Source: JBCBSZ01 sp039197885 (GTDB taxonomy: Bacteria; Actinomycetota; Acidimicrobiia; Acidimicrobiales; Poriferisodalaceae). From it: a DNA stretch of 11,842 bases. Each line of letters starts with the position of its first letter. Position 1 is the first letter of the stretch. The DNA lies in the NCBI GenBank assembly GCA_039197885.1, contig JBCCTY010000106.1:1-11842 (forward strand). Reading direction: 5' to 3'. Below the pieces are notes generated by a model. It searched no databases and was not told where the DNA came from. It worked only from the letters and a program-made list of their open reading frames with translations. The position numbers and the translations under genes are program-made. Of this stretch, positions 1-6,031 are shown piece by piece.

Positions 1-369
1 ACGCGGGATCGGCGGCTCGGGGAACTCGATCTGGAGGTCGTACATGTCGTAGCGGTGCTCGTCGCGGATGAGCAGGGTGTCACCGAAGCCGTCGGTGGTG
101 ACGAGGGCGGCCCGGCCGGTCTTCCGCTCGATCAGGGCGTTCGTGATGAGCGTCGTCGCGTGCACGATCGGCGCCGTGATCTCGGCGGGCGACACGCCGG
201 CCTTGGCGAGGAGCTGACCCACGCCGGTCCGCACACCGTCGAGCGGGGCCGACGGGGTGGTCAGGGTCTTGTCGACGACCACCCGGCCCGAGGCGGCGTC
301 GAGCAGCACCACATCGGTGAAGGTGCCACCGATGTCGACGGCGAGCCGCCAGTCGGAGACCGTCGTCAC
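1..369 (-). CDS. Hydantoinase/oxoprolinase family protein, subunit A (N-terminal part, cut by window edge)
   Basis: Only the first 123 residues are present; the family is normally about 650-700 residues, so most of the gene lies beyond the left edge. Residues 12-19 read DIGGTFTD, the phosphate-binding signature at the start of the HyuA/5-oxoprolinase N-terminal domain (ASKHA fold). It is followed by the family-typical HATTLITNALIERKTG stretch and LVTTDGFGDTLLIRDEHRYDMYDL. Known members hydrolyse hydantoins, N-methylhydantoin, 5-oxoproline or lactams using ATP, or carboxylate ketones, usually with a B subunit encoded next door; a hyuB would be expected further downstream. The start is GTG at 369, overlapping the cupin stop as GTGA. 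No Shine-Dalgarno is visible, so translation is probably coupled. Last visible gene of the minus-strand operon. Family assignment is secure; the substrate is unknown. Confidence 0.93.
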   Translation of the reverse strand, partial: MTTVSDWRLAVDIGGTFTDVVLLDAASGRVVVDKTLTTPSAPLDGVRTGVGQLLAKAGVSPAEITAPIVHATTLITNALIERKTGRAALVTTDGFGDTLLIRDEHRYDMYDLQIEFPEPPIPR

Positions 370-758
370 GTCTCGGCCAGGTCGTTGCGGGGCGGTGAGA
401 AGACGTCGATGATCCAGCACTCGTCGAGCTCGTCGTCACCGATGAAGACCGAGTCGCCGTGTTCGATGCCCGGCGGCGCGAGGTAGATCTCTCCCTCGCC
501 GAGCACCACCCGTTCGTCGAGCTCGGTGCCGCTGCCGATGCGGAAGTCGAGCTTGCCCCTGGCGATCACCCCGAGCTGCTCGTTCGCGTCGTGATGGTGG
601 AGGAACGAGCCGGTCGACCCGCCCTTGATGCGCCAGAAGCAGAGCTGGAGGTGCTCACCGGTGATGACGCGGCGACGGAACCCCGGCCGCTCGGTCTCGA
701 CGAAGGCGTCGTCGTCCTCGAAGTGGCAGTACTGGTTGGAGAGGTCGGTCACGCTCAC
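366..758 (-). CDS. Small cupin-domain protein
   Basis: 130 residues, a single cupin beta-barrel. Motif 1 is at residues 50-63: H54-x-H56-x3-E60 with following glycines, supplying three metal ligands. Motif 2 contains PPGIEH with H100 as the fourth ligand, so a bound divalent metal is expected. Such proteins act as dioxygenases, isomerases or ligand-binding sensors; the sequence alone does not choose. The GTG start at 758 overlaps the upstream VOC stop (GTGA). It has a GGGGAG ribosome-binding site 6 bases before it, inside the VOC gene's last codons. An in-frame upstream extension of 37 residues is arginine-rich and lies within the VOC gene, so it was rejected. Its stop overlaps the HyuA start by 4 bases, so the three genes are tightly coupled, which argues for a shared pathway. 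It could help process the product of the VOC or Rieske enzyme; this is inference. Confidence 0.88.
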   Translation of the reverse strand: MSVTDLSNQYCHFEDDDAFVETERPGFRRRVITGEHLQLCFWRIKGGSTGSFLHHHDANEQLGVIARGKLDFRIGSGTELDERVVLGEGEIYLAPPGIEHGDSVFIGDDELDECWIIDVFSPPRNDLAET

Positions 759-1246
759 GTCGCGCTCCCCTCGACCCCGGCGAAGCGACGCTGCTCGGCG
801 GCGAGGTCGAGCGGTCGGATGATCGCCTCGTGCTCCTCGTCGCCCCACCACTCGGGCGGGACGAGCCACATGACCTCGAACTCCAGGCCGTCGGGGTCAC
901 GGGCGTAGAGGCTCTTGTTCGCGCCGTGATCGGAGGCCCCGACGAGCGCGCCGGCCGCCTCGAGACGGCCCCGCATCTCGACCAGTTCGTCGAGGGTGGG
1001 CACCTCCCAGGCGAGGTGGTACATCCCGACGGTGCTGCGCCCGGCCTCGGACGCCGCGGCCCCCGCGCCGATCGAGAAGAAGGCGATGTCGTGGTGGTTG
1101 GGCGAGGCTGCGCCACGCATGAAGACGAACTGGCCGCCCGGGTCCTCGATGACGGTCACGAAGCCCAGCACCTCCCGGTAGAAGGCCTCGTGGCGCCGTG
1201 CGTCGCGCACGTAGAGCACGGCGTGGTTCATGCCGGTGATGCCCAC
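755..1246 (-). CDS. VOC-superfamily metalloenzyme, catechol 2,3-dioxygenase/glyoxalase-like
   Basis: 163 residues with two VOC modules. Visible metal ligands are H8 (MNHAVLYVRD), H77 (GMYHLAWEV) and E124 (PDGLEFEVMW), the 2-His-1-Glu facial triad of extradiol dioxygenases. H107 and Y114 (HGANKSLYARDPDG) match the second-shell His and Tyr positions seen in catechol 2,3-dioxygenases, so dioxygen-dependent ring cleavage is plausible. A glyoxalase-like isomerase or epimerase cannot be excluded. I chose GTG 1246 because AGGGGG lies 6 bases upstream; ATG 1231 lacks a ribosome-binding site. Further upstream starts run into the intergenic gap. It is 46 bases downstream of the Rieske gene, with a possible own -10 (TATGGT, 1282-1277). 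Its stop overlaps the cupin start. A related VOC gene lies on the other arm of the locus (3868-4560). Confidence 0.88.
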   Translation of the reverse strand: MGITGMNHAVLYVRDARRHEAFYREVLGFVTVIEDPGGQFVFMRGAASPNHHDIAFFSIGAGAAASEAGRSTVGMYHLAWEVPTLDELVEMRGRLEAAGALVGASDHGANKSLYARDPDGLEFEVMWLVPPEWWGDEEHEAIIRPLDLAAEQRRFAGVEGSAT

Positions 1247-1276
1247 TTCGGACCCCCTGGGTGGTCGGATGGTCAG

Positions 1277-1282
1277 ACCATA
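1277..1282 (-). promoter_or_regulatory. Possible -10 element before the VOC/cupin/HyuA genes
   Basis: On the minus strand TATGGT lies in the 46-bp gap behind the Rieske stop. It would start transcription near 1269, leaving a leader of about 23 bases that contains the AGGGGG ribosome-binding site of the VOC gene. No convincing -35 is present, so it is at best a secondary internal promoter. Confidence 0.25.
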
Positions 1283-1292
1283 GTCGATGCGA

Positions 1293-2330
1293 TCACGGCG
1301 CGGCCCGGGTGCCGGCACCGGCGCCGAGGAACTCGACGAAGCGGCGTTTCCACTCCACCGAGGGTCGATCGGACTGCACGCTCACCACGCCGGCGTTGCC
1401 GAGCGGGAGCGGGCCGGGGATGCGTTCGAGCATCGCCTTGTCCTCGGCGCCGATCGCCAGGTCGAACTCGATGATCTCGTCAGCCGGTGTGGCGAAGTCG
1501 TCACGGCGCCAGACGATGAAGGTGAAGTACGACCGCTCGTCGTCGATCGGGGCCATGAGCAGGTAGATCACGTGCTCGAGGCCGCTGTCGTAGCGGATGG
1601 TGCTGCGCACCGTGAACGGCAGGACGAAACCGGTCGACATGAACCGGTGGACGGTGTCGGTGTCCTCCCCCGAGGTGGTGGCGCCACCGGTCGAGTTGTC
1701 GGCGGTGACGTCGTAGGCGTAGCCGACGAAGCTGTCGGGCAGGTCCCCGACCTCGATCGGCGCCACGATCCGCTCGGCGGCGGAACCGAAGGTCCCGGTG
1801 TGCACCCACGGGAAGTGGGAGATGTCCATGAAGTTGTCGATCATCCGCGTCGAGGCGCTCTCCCAGACCTCCACCGGCGTGTTGATCCGACGGAAGGCAG
1901 GATCGTCGTCGTAGGGCGCAGGCGGGATCTCGGTGCGGGGCTCGTCGATCGACACCCACACCAGGCCGTAGCGGTCGACGCAGTGGTGGGCGTCGAGGTG
2001 GGCCTTCGGTGGGACGGTGGCACCGGGCCCGGAGCTGGGCACCTCGACGCAGCGGCCACCGCCGTCGAACGACCAGCCGTGGTAGGGGCACGCGAGGCAC
2101 CCGTCGGCGACCTCGCCGCCCGACAGCGGGGCGTTGCGGTGCGAGCAGCGGTCGGGCAGTGCGGTCGGGGTGCCGTCGGCACCCCGGAACACGACGAGAT
2201 CGACCCCGCAGACCGTGCGGGCGAGCGGGCCCGGTGCCACCTCGGAGGACCGGGCGACCGGCAGCCAGCTCGACCGCATCGCCTCCGACGTCGCGAACGA
2301 GTCGTTCCCGGCGTCCGCCGCCTCGGTCAT
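1293..2330 (-). CDS. Rieske non-heme iron oxygenase, alpha (oxygenase) subunit
   Basis: 345 residues, normal for the VanA/phenylpropionate-dioxygenase-like single-component oxygenases. The N-terminal Rieske domain has C62-x-H64 and C81-x2-H84 (CSHRNAPL and CPYHGW) for the [2Fe-2S] cluster. The catalytic domain has D169-x2-H172-x4-H177 (NFMDISHFPWVH). D297 in AEDKAML is the likely third iron ligand, and DRPSVEWKRR near the end is also family-typical. These enzymes hydroxylate rings or demethylate O- and N-methyl groups using electrons from a ferredoxin or reductase. No reductase is seen here, but a ferredoxin is encoded on the divergent arm (3556-3753). The ATG at 2330 has GGGGG 8 bases upstream; a GTG three codons earlier is less likely. 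First gene of the minus operon, divergent from the flavoprotein gene. Family certain, substrate unknown. Confidence 0.95.
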   Translation of the reverse strand: MTEAADAGNDSFATSEAMRSSWLPVARSSEVAPGPLARTVCGVDLVVFRGADGTPTALPDRCSHRNAPLSGGEVADGCLACPYHGWSFDGGGRCVEVPSSGPGATVPPKAHLDAHHCVDRYGLVWVSIDEPRTEIPPAPYDDDPAFRRINTPVEVWESASTRMIDNFMDISHFPWVHTGTFGSAAERIVAPIEVGDLPDSFVGYAYDVTADNSTGGATTSGEDTDTVHRFMSTGFVLPFTVRSTIRYDSGLEHVIYLLMAPIDDERSYFTFIVWRRDDFATPADEIIEFDLAIGAEDKAMLERIPGPLPLGNAGVVSVQSDRPSVEWKRRFVEFLGAGAGTRAAP

Positions 2331-2474
2331 GCACCGCACCCCCGTGGTCCCGGGGTCGCCCGATCGCGACCCGCTCGACGATCTTCACGCGGCCGACTCG
2401 ACACACGCAACGTCGACGGCCACGAACCGGCCCGAACCCCTCCCTCCCGTGCCGGGTCGCGACGGCCCGCCACC

Positions 2475-2480
2475 TACAGT
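2475..2480 (+). promoter_or_regulatory. -10 element TACAGT giving a leaderless start for the flavoprotein gene
   Basis: TACAGT ends six bases before the ATG at 2487, so the predicted transcription start falls on the A of ATG. No Shine-Dalgarno precedes the ATG, which agrees with leaderless translation, common in actinobacteria. It is the only TA dinucleotide in the whole 156-bp divergent gap (2331-2486). No -35 match is visible, and I found no TAnnnT element for the Rieske gene in the other direction. Confidence 0.5.
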
Positions 2481-2486
2481 CGCCCC

Positions 2487-3545
2487 ATGGACGTCGTGGA
2501 GCGAGCCCGGCGAGTCGCGACCGACGTGCTGGCGCCGATGGCGGCGACCGTCGACGCCGCAGCGGCGATCCCACGCTCGCACCTGGATGCACTCGCCGAC
2601 GGCGGGCTCTTCGGCCTCGCCGGACCCGACGGGGTCGATCCCGAGTCCCGCCGAGCGGTGATGCGCACCCTCGCCGGTGCCTGCGGCGCCACGACGTTCG
2701 TGTGGGCGCAGCACCACGGCACGACCGCACACCTCGCCGCCACCGAGAACGCGGCGCTGCGCGACCGCTGGCTCGACCGCTGCACCTCGGGTGAGGTGCT
2801 GGCCGGCACCGCCTTCGCTCACCTCCGACGGCCCGGTCCGCCCGCGTTGCGGGCCAGCGCGATCGACGGCGGCTGGCGCCTCGACGGGTTCGCGCCGTGG
2901 GCGACGTCGTGGGGTCTCGCAGCGGTCTACTCGGTCGCCGCGGCCACCGACGACGGGCAGGTCGTGTGGCTGGCGATCGACGGCGCGGAGGCGCCGGGCC
3001 TGCGGGCCTCGGCCCCCTTGGACCTCATGGTGATGGGCGCGACGCTCACCGTCGAGCTGACCTTCGACGGGTTCGAGGTCGCCGACGACCTCGTCCTGTC
3101 GGTGCGGGCGCTGGAGGACTGGCGCGGTCCCGATCGTCGGGTCGCCGCCCGCGTCAACCCCGGCGTGCTGGGCGTGGTCGACGCGGCGCTGGATCTGGTC
3201 GCGGCCCGCGCCAGCGACGAGGCCGACCTCACCCACGCAGCGCTGGCGGCCGACCTCGCCGACTGGGAGGCGGTCGACGCCGAGCTGCACGCCGACGCGG
3301 CCGAGCCGGTCGAGCTCGCCGAGCACCGCGCCGTGGCCATCGACCTCGCCGGCCGAGCGACGACGGCGGCGCTCTCGGTGGCCGGAGGCGCCGGCGTGCA
3401 CCGGGACCATCGAGCGCAGCGCCTGGCCCGCGAGCGGGCGTTCTACGTGGTCCAGGCCCAGTCCTCCGACGGGAGGTCCGCCACCCTCCACCGCACGCGC
3501 ACGGCGCCCCCGGCGGCTACGTTCTCGTCCGCCGAACGACGTTGA
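2487..3545 (+). CDS. Acyl-CoA dehydrogenase-fold flavoprotein, probably non-canonical
   Basis: 352 residues, slightly shorter than the usual 380. Three acyl-CoA-dehydrogenase sections are recognisable: an N-terminal helical part (residues 1-100, with FVWAQHHGTT), a middle beta part (about 107-205, LAGTAFAHLRRP and GGWRLDGFAPWATSWG), and a C-terminal helical bundle ending in GGAGVHRDHRAQRLARERAFYVVQAQ (300-325). The GG-x-G...AQRLARE stretch parallels the family's C-terminal flavin-binding region. The usual EGT motif carrying the catalytic glutamate is absent (the sequence reads QSSDGRSATLHR). It therefore resembles the DszC/HpaA-like flavin monooxygenase branch or a degenerate dehydrogenase; this is inference. 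The start at ATG 2487 fits the leaderless promoter. The same frame stays open far upstream but lies antisense to the Rieske gene. The ferredoxin gene follows after 10 bases. Confidence 0.85.
   Translation: MDVVERARRVATDVLAPMAATVDAAAAIPRSHLDALADGGLFGLAGPDGVDPESRRAVMRTLAGACGATTFVWAQHHGTTAHLAATENAALRDRWLDRCTSGEVLAGTAFAHLRRPGPPALRASAIDGGWRLDGFAPWATSWGLAAVYSVAAATDDGQVVWLAIDGAEAPGLRASAPLDLMVMGATLTVELTFDGFEVADDLVLSVRALEDWRGPDRRVAARVNPGVLGVVDAALDLVAARASDEADLTHAALAADLADWEAVDAELHADAAEPVELAEHRAVAIDLAGRATTAALSVAGGAGVHRDHRAQRLARERAFYVVQAQSSDGRSATLHRTRTAPPAATFSSAERR
3518..3523 (+). promoter_or_regulatory. Possible -10 element for the ferredoxin gene
   Basis: TACGTT inside the last codons of the flavoprotein gene would give a start near 3530 and a leader of about 26 bases containing GAGGGGGA. 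The same geometry (about 26 bases from predicted start to start codon) is seen at 3830-3835 before the second VOC gene. No -35 match is visible, and a coding-sequence coincidence is possible. Confidence 0.22.
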
Positions 3546-3555
3546 GGGGGACCGC

Positions 3556-3753
3556 GTGCGCATCCGAGTCGATTCCGAGAAGTGCCAGGGGCACAACCGC
3601 TGCTACGCCCTCGCTCCCGAGCTCTTCGACGTCGACGACTACGGCACCGCGACGGCGCTGCACGACGGCGTGGTGCCCGACGGCATGGAGAGCCAGGCGC
3701 AGCTGGCCATCGACAACTGCCCCGAGTTCGCGATCGCCGTCGTCGACGACTGA
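3556..3753 (+). CDS. Small ferredoxin with C-x2-H-x2-C...CP cluster motif
   Basis: 65 residues, the usual size of the single-cluster ferredoxins that serve cytochrome P450 and Rieske systems in actinobacteria. Cluster ligands are C10, C16 and C55 (CP); the second cysteine position of the four-cysteine motif is H13 (CQGHNRC). APELFDVDDYG and the final CPEFAI are family-typical. The three cysteines predict a [3Fe-4S] cluster, with the histidine either free or a fourth ligand, as in the known mycobacterial ferredoxin variants. The GTG start at 3556 is 10 bases after the flavoprotein stop, with GAGGGGGA just upstream. No P450 gene is in the window, so the likely clients are the divergent Rieske oxygenase or the neighbouring flavoprotein; that pairing is inference. 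Confidence 0.95.
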   Translation: MRIRVDSEKCQGHNRCYALAPELFDVDDYGTATALHDGVVPDGMESQAQLAIDNCPEFAIAVVDD

Positions 3754-3763
3754 CCGCTCGGCA

Positions 3764-3781
3764 GCCTCGCGCGACCGAGGC
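3764..3781 (+). terminator. GC-rich hairpin after the ferredoxin gene, weak terminator candidate
   Basis: GCCTCG (3764-3769) pairs with CGAGGC (3776-3781) around a 6-base loop, 10 bases after the ferredoxin stop. An alternative pairing, CTCGG (3757-3761) with CCGAG (3775-3779), excludes it. There is no T-run, so it may attenuate or protect the message rather than terminate. Confidence 0.3.
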
Positions 3782-3829
3782 AGGCGACCGCTGTCGATGG
3801 CCGCCTTTCGCGGCGCCGAGGCCCCCACG

Positions 3830-3835
3830 TACGCT
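3830..3835 (+). promoter_or_regulatory. Possible -10 element for the second VOC gene
   Basis: TACGCT in the 114-bp gap 3754-3867 would place the transcription start near 3842, leaving about 26 bases of leader with the GAGGGGAG ribosome-binding site. No good -35 is visible (TTTCGC at 3806 is a poor match). The rest of the gap holds only the hairpin at 3764-3781. Confidence 0.35.
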
Positions 3836-3867
3836 CGGAGCGGCGGAGCGTCGAGGGGAGCGGTGAC

Positions 3868-4560
3868 ATGGGTCTGGCGAACGGGGTGCACCACCTCGCC
3901 ATCTGCACGGCCGACATCAAGCGGCAGATCGAGTTCTTCACCGACGTGCTCGGCGCCGAGCTCAAGGCGCTGTACTGGATGCACGGCGTCGAGGGTGCCT
4001 GGCACGGCTTCCTCAGGCTGAACGACGCCAGCTACGTCGCGTTCGTGCAGACGCCCGATGTCGGCGGCATCCAGCCCGAGCTCGGGGTCACCCACGCAGC
4101 GAACGGCGGCGCGCCGTCGGCCCCCGGCACCCTGCAGCACGTCGCCTTCAGCGCCGCGACTCGCGACGAGCTGCTCACCCTGCGCGACCGCATCCGCGAC
4201 CGCGGCGTCAACGTCATGGGTCCGATCGAGCACGGGATGTGCACCAGCATCTACTTCGCCGGCCCCGAGGGCCTGAACCTCGAGATCTCCTGGAGCGCGG
4301 AGCCGATCGACGAGCGGGCCTGGATCGACCCCGAGGTCGCGGCGCTCGCCGGGATCGAACCCGACGAGCTCGCCGGCTACCTCGCCCCCACCGCCTACGA
4401 GAACACCACCGGCGCGCCGGTGCCGAACCCCGAGATCGATCCGGCCAAGCCCCACATGGTCTACCCACCCGAGATCTACCGGGCGATCATGTCGATGCCC
4501 GACGACGAGCTCACCGCCCGATTCAGCGAGACGGAGCCCCCCGTCAGCGCCACGTCGTGA
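3868..4560 (+). CDS. VOC-superfamily extradiol-dioxygenase-like protein with C-terminal extension
   Basis: 230 residues. The first 145 form a two-module VOC domain: H9 (VHHLAI), H91 (TLQHVAFS) and E139 (GLNLEISW) make the 2-His-1-Glu metal site. H122 and Y129 (PIEHGMCTSIYFAGPEG) occupy the second-shell positions of extradiol dioxygenases. Residues 146-230 are an extra tail rich in proline and acidic residues (AWIDPEVAALAGIEPDELAGYLAP and later HMVYPPEIYRAIM) that I do not recognise; it may lid the active site or mediate oligomerisation. ATG 3868 has GAGGGGAG about 7 bases upstream. It lies between the ferredoxin and the MFS gene and shares its active-site pattern with the VOC at 755-1246. That suggests two related metal-dependent steps in one pathway. 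The reaction is not determinable from sequence. Confidence 0.9.
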   Translation: MGLANGVHHLAICTADIKRQIEFFTDVLGAELKALYWMHGVEGAWHGFLRLNDASYVAFVQTPDVGGIQPELGVTHAANGGAPSAPGTLQHVAFSAATRDELLTLRDRIRDRGVNVMGPIEHGMCTSIYFAGPEGLNLEISWSAEPIDERAWIDPEVAALAGIEPDELAGYLAPTAYENTTGAPVPNPEIDPAKPHMVYPPEIYRAIMSMPDDELTARFSETEPPVSATS

Positions 4561-4561
4561 T

Positions 4562-4578
4562 CGGCCGCCCAGCGGCCG
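4562..4578 (+). other. Hairpin occupying the ribosome-binding region of the MFS gene
   Basis: CGGCCGC (4562-4568) pairs perfectly with GCGGCCG (4572-4578) around a CCA loop. It starts right after the VOC stop codon and ends 4 bases before the MFS GTG. The MFS gene has no purine-rich ribosome-binding site outside this hairpin, so its translation may depend on ribosomes terminating on the VOC gene. The effect is inferred. Confidence 0.45.
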
Positions 4579-4582
4579 CGAG

Positions 4583-5959
4583 GTGACCACCGGCCAGACC
4601 GTCGACGACGAGCTCGACGAGCGCTACCCGCGACGGCTGCTCGTCACCGTCATCTCGGCGATCGTGGTGTTCTCGTCGTCGATGACCATCGTCTCGGCGT
4701 CGCTGCCGACGATGGCCGACGACCTCGACTCGACCGAGACCTTCCTCAGCTGGTCGGTGACGGGTCTGTTCCTGATGATGGCCGTGGGCACGCCGGTCCT
4801 CGGGCGGCTCGGCGACGTGCACGGCCACCGCAGGGTCTTCCTGATCGGCGCCGTCGTCCTGAGCATCGGCACCGTCCTGTGCGGTCTCGCGCCGACGGCG
4901 GCGGCGTTCGTCGGTGCGCGCATGATCGTCGGACTCGGGATCGCCGCGACCATGCCGAACTCGATGGCGCTGATCATGGCGGCGTGGCCGGTCGAGCGCC
5001 GTTCGGAGGCGATGGGCTGGTTCCAGATGGCCATGACCGGTGCGCCGGTGCTCGGCCTCGTGATCGGCGGGCCGCTCATCGAGGCGTTCGGCTGGCGCTC
5101 GGTCTTCGCCGTCCTCTCCCCCATCTCGGTGCTCGGCGTCACGCTCGCGTGGCGGGTGATCCGACCGGCACCGACCCGGGACGACGTCCGCATCGACTGG
5201 GCCGGAGCGGCCGCACTCGCGGTGTCGACGCTCGCGCTGCTGCTCTTCCTGCAGCGCGGTGGCAGCGCCGGCTTCGGCGACCCGCTCGCCCTGTCGCTCC
5301 TGGCCCTGTCGGCCATGGCGCTCGCCGGCTTCGTCGCCGTCGCGCGAACGGCCGCGGCACCGATGCTGCGGCTCGACTACTTCCGGCGCCCCAACTTCAC
5401 CGGCCCGCTCATCGCCCAGCCGCTCAGCCAGTTCGCCTACATGGGTGGCTTCCTGATCTCCCCGCTGCTGCTCGACGAGGTCTTCGGCTACTCCGTGGCA
5501 ACGATCGCGCTCGTCCTGCTGTTCCGACCGGCGGCGTTCAGCCTGTCGTCACCGATCGGCGGACGCCTGGCCGTGACGCGAGGTGAGCGACCCCTCATCG
5601 TGAGCGGATCGCTGTTGATGGTCGCGTCGATGGCGGTGTGGGTCGGTGCGGCTCAGTGGGAGAGCATCCCGCTGGTCGTGGTCGGGCTCCTGCTCTCGGG
5701 GCTCGCGATGGGCCTGGCCTCACCGTCCTACGCCACGGCGCTGGCCGGCGCGGTCGACGAGCGCGACCTGGGCATCGCCAACGGCATGGGCTCGACGCTC
5801 ATGAACATCGGCATGCTCACGGGCATCCAGGCGATGTTCACCGTGCTCGGCGACGGTCGGGCGCCGTCGGACTTCGCTGCCGTCTTCGCCTTCGGCGGTG
5901 TGGTCGCGGCCCTCGGCCTGGTGGGTGGCCTGATGGTGAGGTCCACCACCGCTCCGTGA
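4583..5959 (+). CDS. MFS transporter, DHA2-like with 14 predicted membrane segments
   Basis: 458 residues with about 14 hydrophobic segments, typical of the EmrB/QacA (DHA2) group of drug:proton antiporters. Motif A between segments 2 and 3 is GRLGDVHGHRR (74-84). The segment 5 antiporter motif C appears as GAPVLGLVIGG (153-163). In segment 1, where DHA2 members usually read LD-x-T-V/I-V-x-x-x-LP, this protein has SSMTIVSASLP, so the acidic residue is replaced by serine (S33). Coupling may therefore differ. The start is GTG 4583, 22 bases after the VOC stop; the next in-frame start would cut into the first membrane segment. Its position in the catabolic cluster suggests uptake of the substrate or export of toxic intermediates. 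Direction and cargo are unknown. Confidence 0.92.
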   Translation: MTTGQTVDDELDERYPRRLLVTVISAIVVFSSSMTIVSASLPTMADDLDSTETFLSWSVTGLFLMMAVGTPVLGRLGDVHGHRRVFLIGAVVLSIGTVLCGLAPTAAAFVGARMIVGLGIAATMPNSMALIMAAWPVERRSEAMGWFQMAMTGAPVLGLVIGGPLIEAFGWRSVFAVLSPISVLGVTLAWRVIRPAPTRDDVRIDWAGAAALAVSTLALLLFLQRGGSAGFGDPLALSLLALSAMALAGFVAVARTAAAPMLRLDYFRRPNFTGPLIAQPLSQFAYMGGFLISPLLLDEVFGYSVATIALVLLFRPAAFSLSSPIGGRLAVTRGERPLIVSGSLLMVASMAVWVGAAQWESIPLVVVGLLLSGLAMGLASPSYATALAGAVDERDLGIANGMGSTLMNIGMLTGIQAMFTVLGDGRAPSDFAAVFAFGGVVAALGLVGGLMVRSTTAP

Positions 5960-5974
5960 CGATTCGGTGACATG

Positions 5975-6001
5975 GGAACCGGCGGACGGACCCGGATCGT
6001 C
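5975..6001 (+). promoter_or_regulatory. ECF-sigma-like promoter before the beta-propeller lipoprotein
   Basis: GGAACC at 5975-5980 and CGTC at 5998-6001 are separated by 17 bases, matching the general GGAAC-N16/17-CGTC/T pattern of extracytoplasmic-function sigma factors. A start near 6008 would leave a leader of about 40 bases with a strong AGGAGG. An envelope lipoprotein fits such control. GGAAC is short, and it also forms part of an inverted repeat, so this is tentative. Confidence 0.35.
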
Positions 6002-6031
6002 CCACCGGGTGCAAGTGACCGAACCGGTTCC
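5975..6031 (+). repeat. Nested inverted repeats in the gap before the lipoprotein gene
   Basis: Outer arms GGAACCGG (5975-5982) and CCGGTTCC (6024-6031) are perfect complements. Inner arms ACCCGG (5990-5995) and CCGGGT (6005-6010) enclose a 9-base loop. The right outer arm overlaps the palindrome GAACCGGTTC (6021-6030) and ends 3 bases before the AGGAGG at 6035. As RNA this could fold into one stem with an inner hairpin. As DNA the arms could be operator half-sites. No T-run follows. Confidence 0.5.

Noticed and set aside
759..869. Longer N-terminus for the cupin protein
   Set aside because: Arginine-rich translation of the overlapping VOC gene; the GTG at 758 has a proper ribosome-binding site and the common GTGA junction.
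1287..2486. Open frame continuing upstream of the flavoprotein start, giving an apparent 752-residue protein
   Set aside because: It is antisense to the well-supported Rieske gene, its translation is low-complexity Arg/Gly/Val typical of GC-rich shadow frames, and family similarity begins at ATG 2487.
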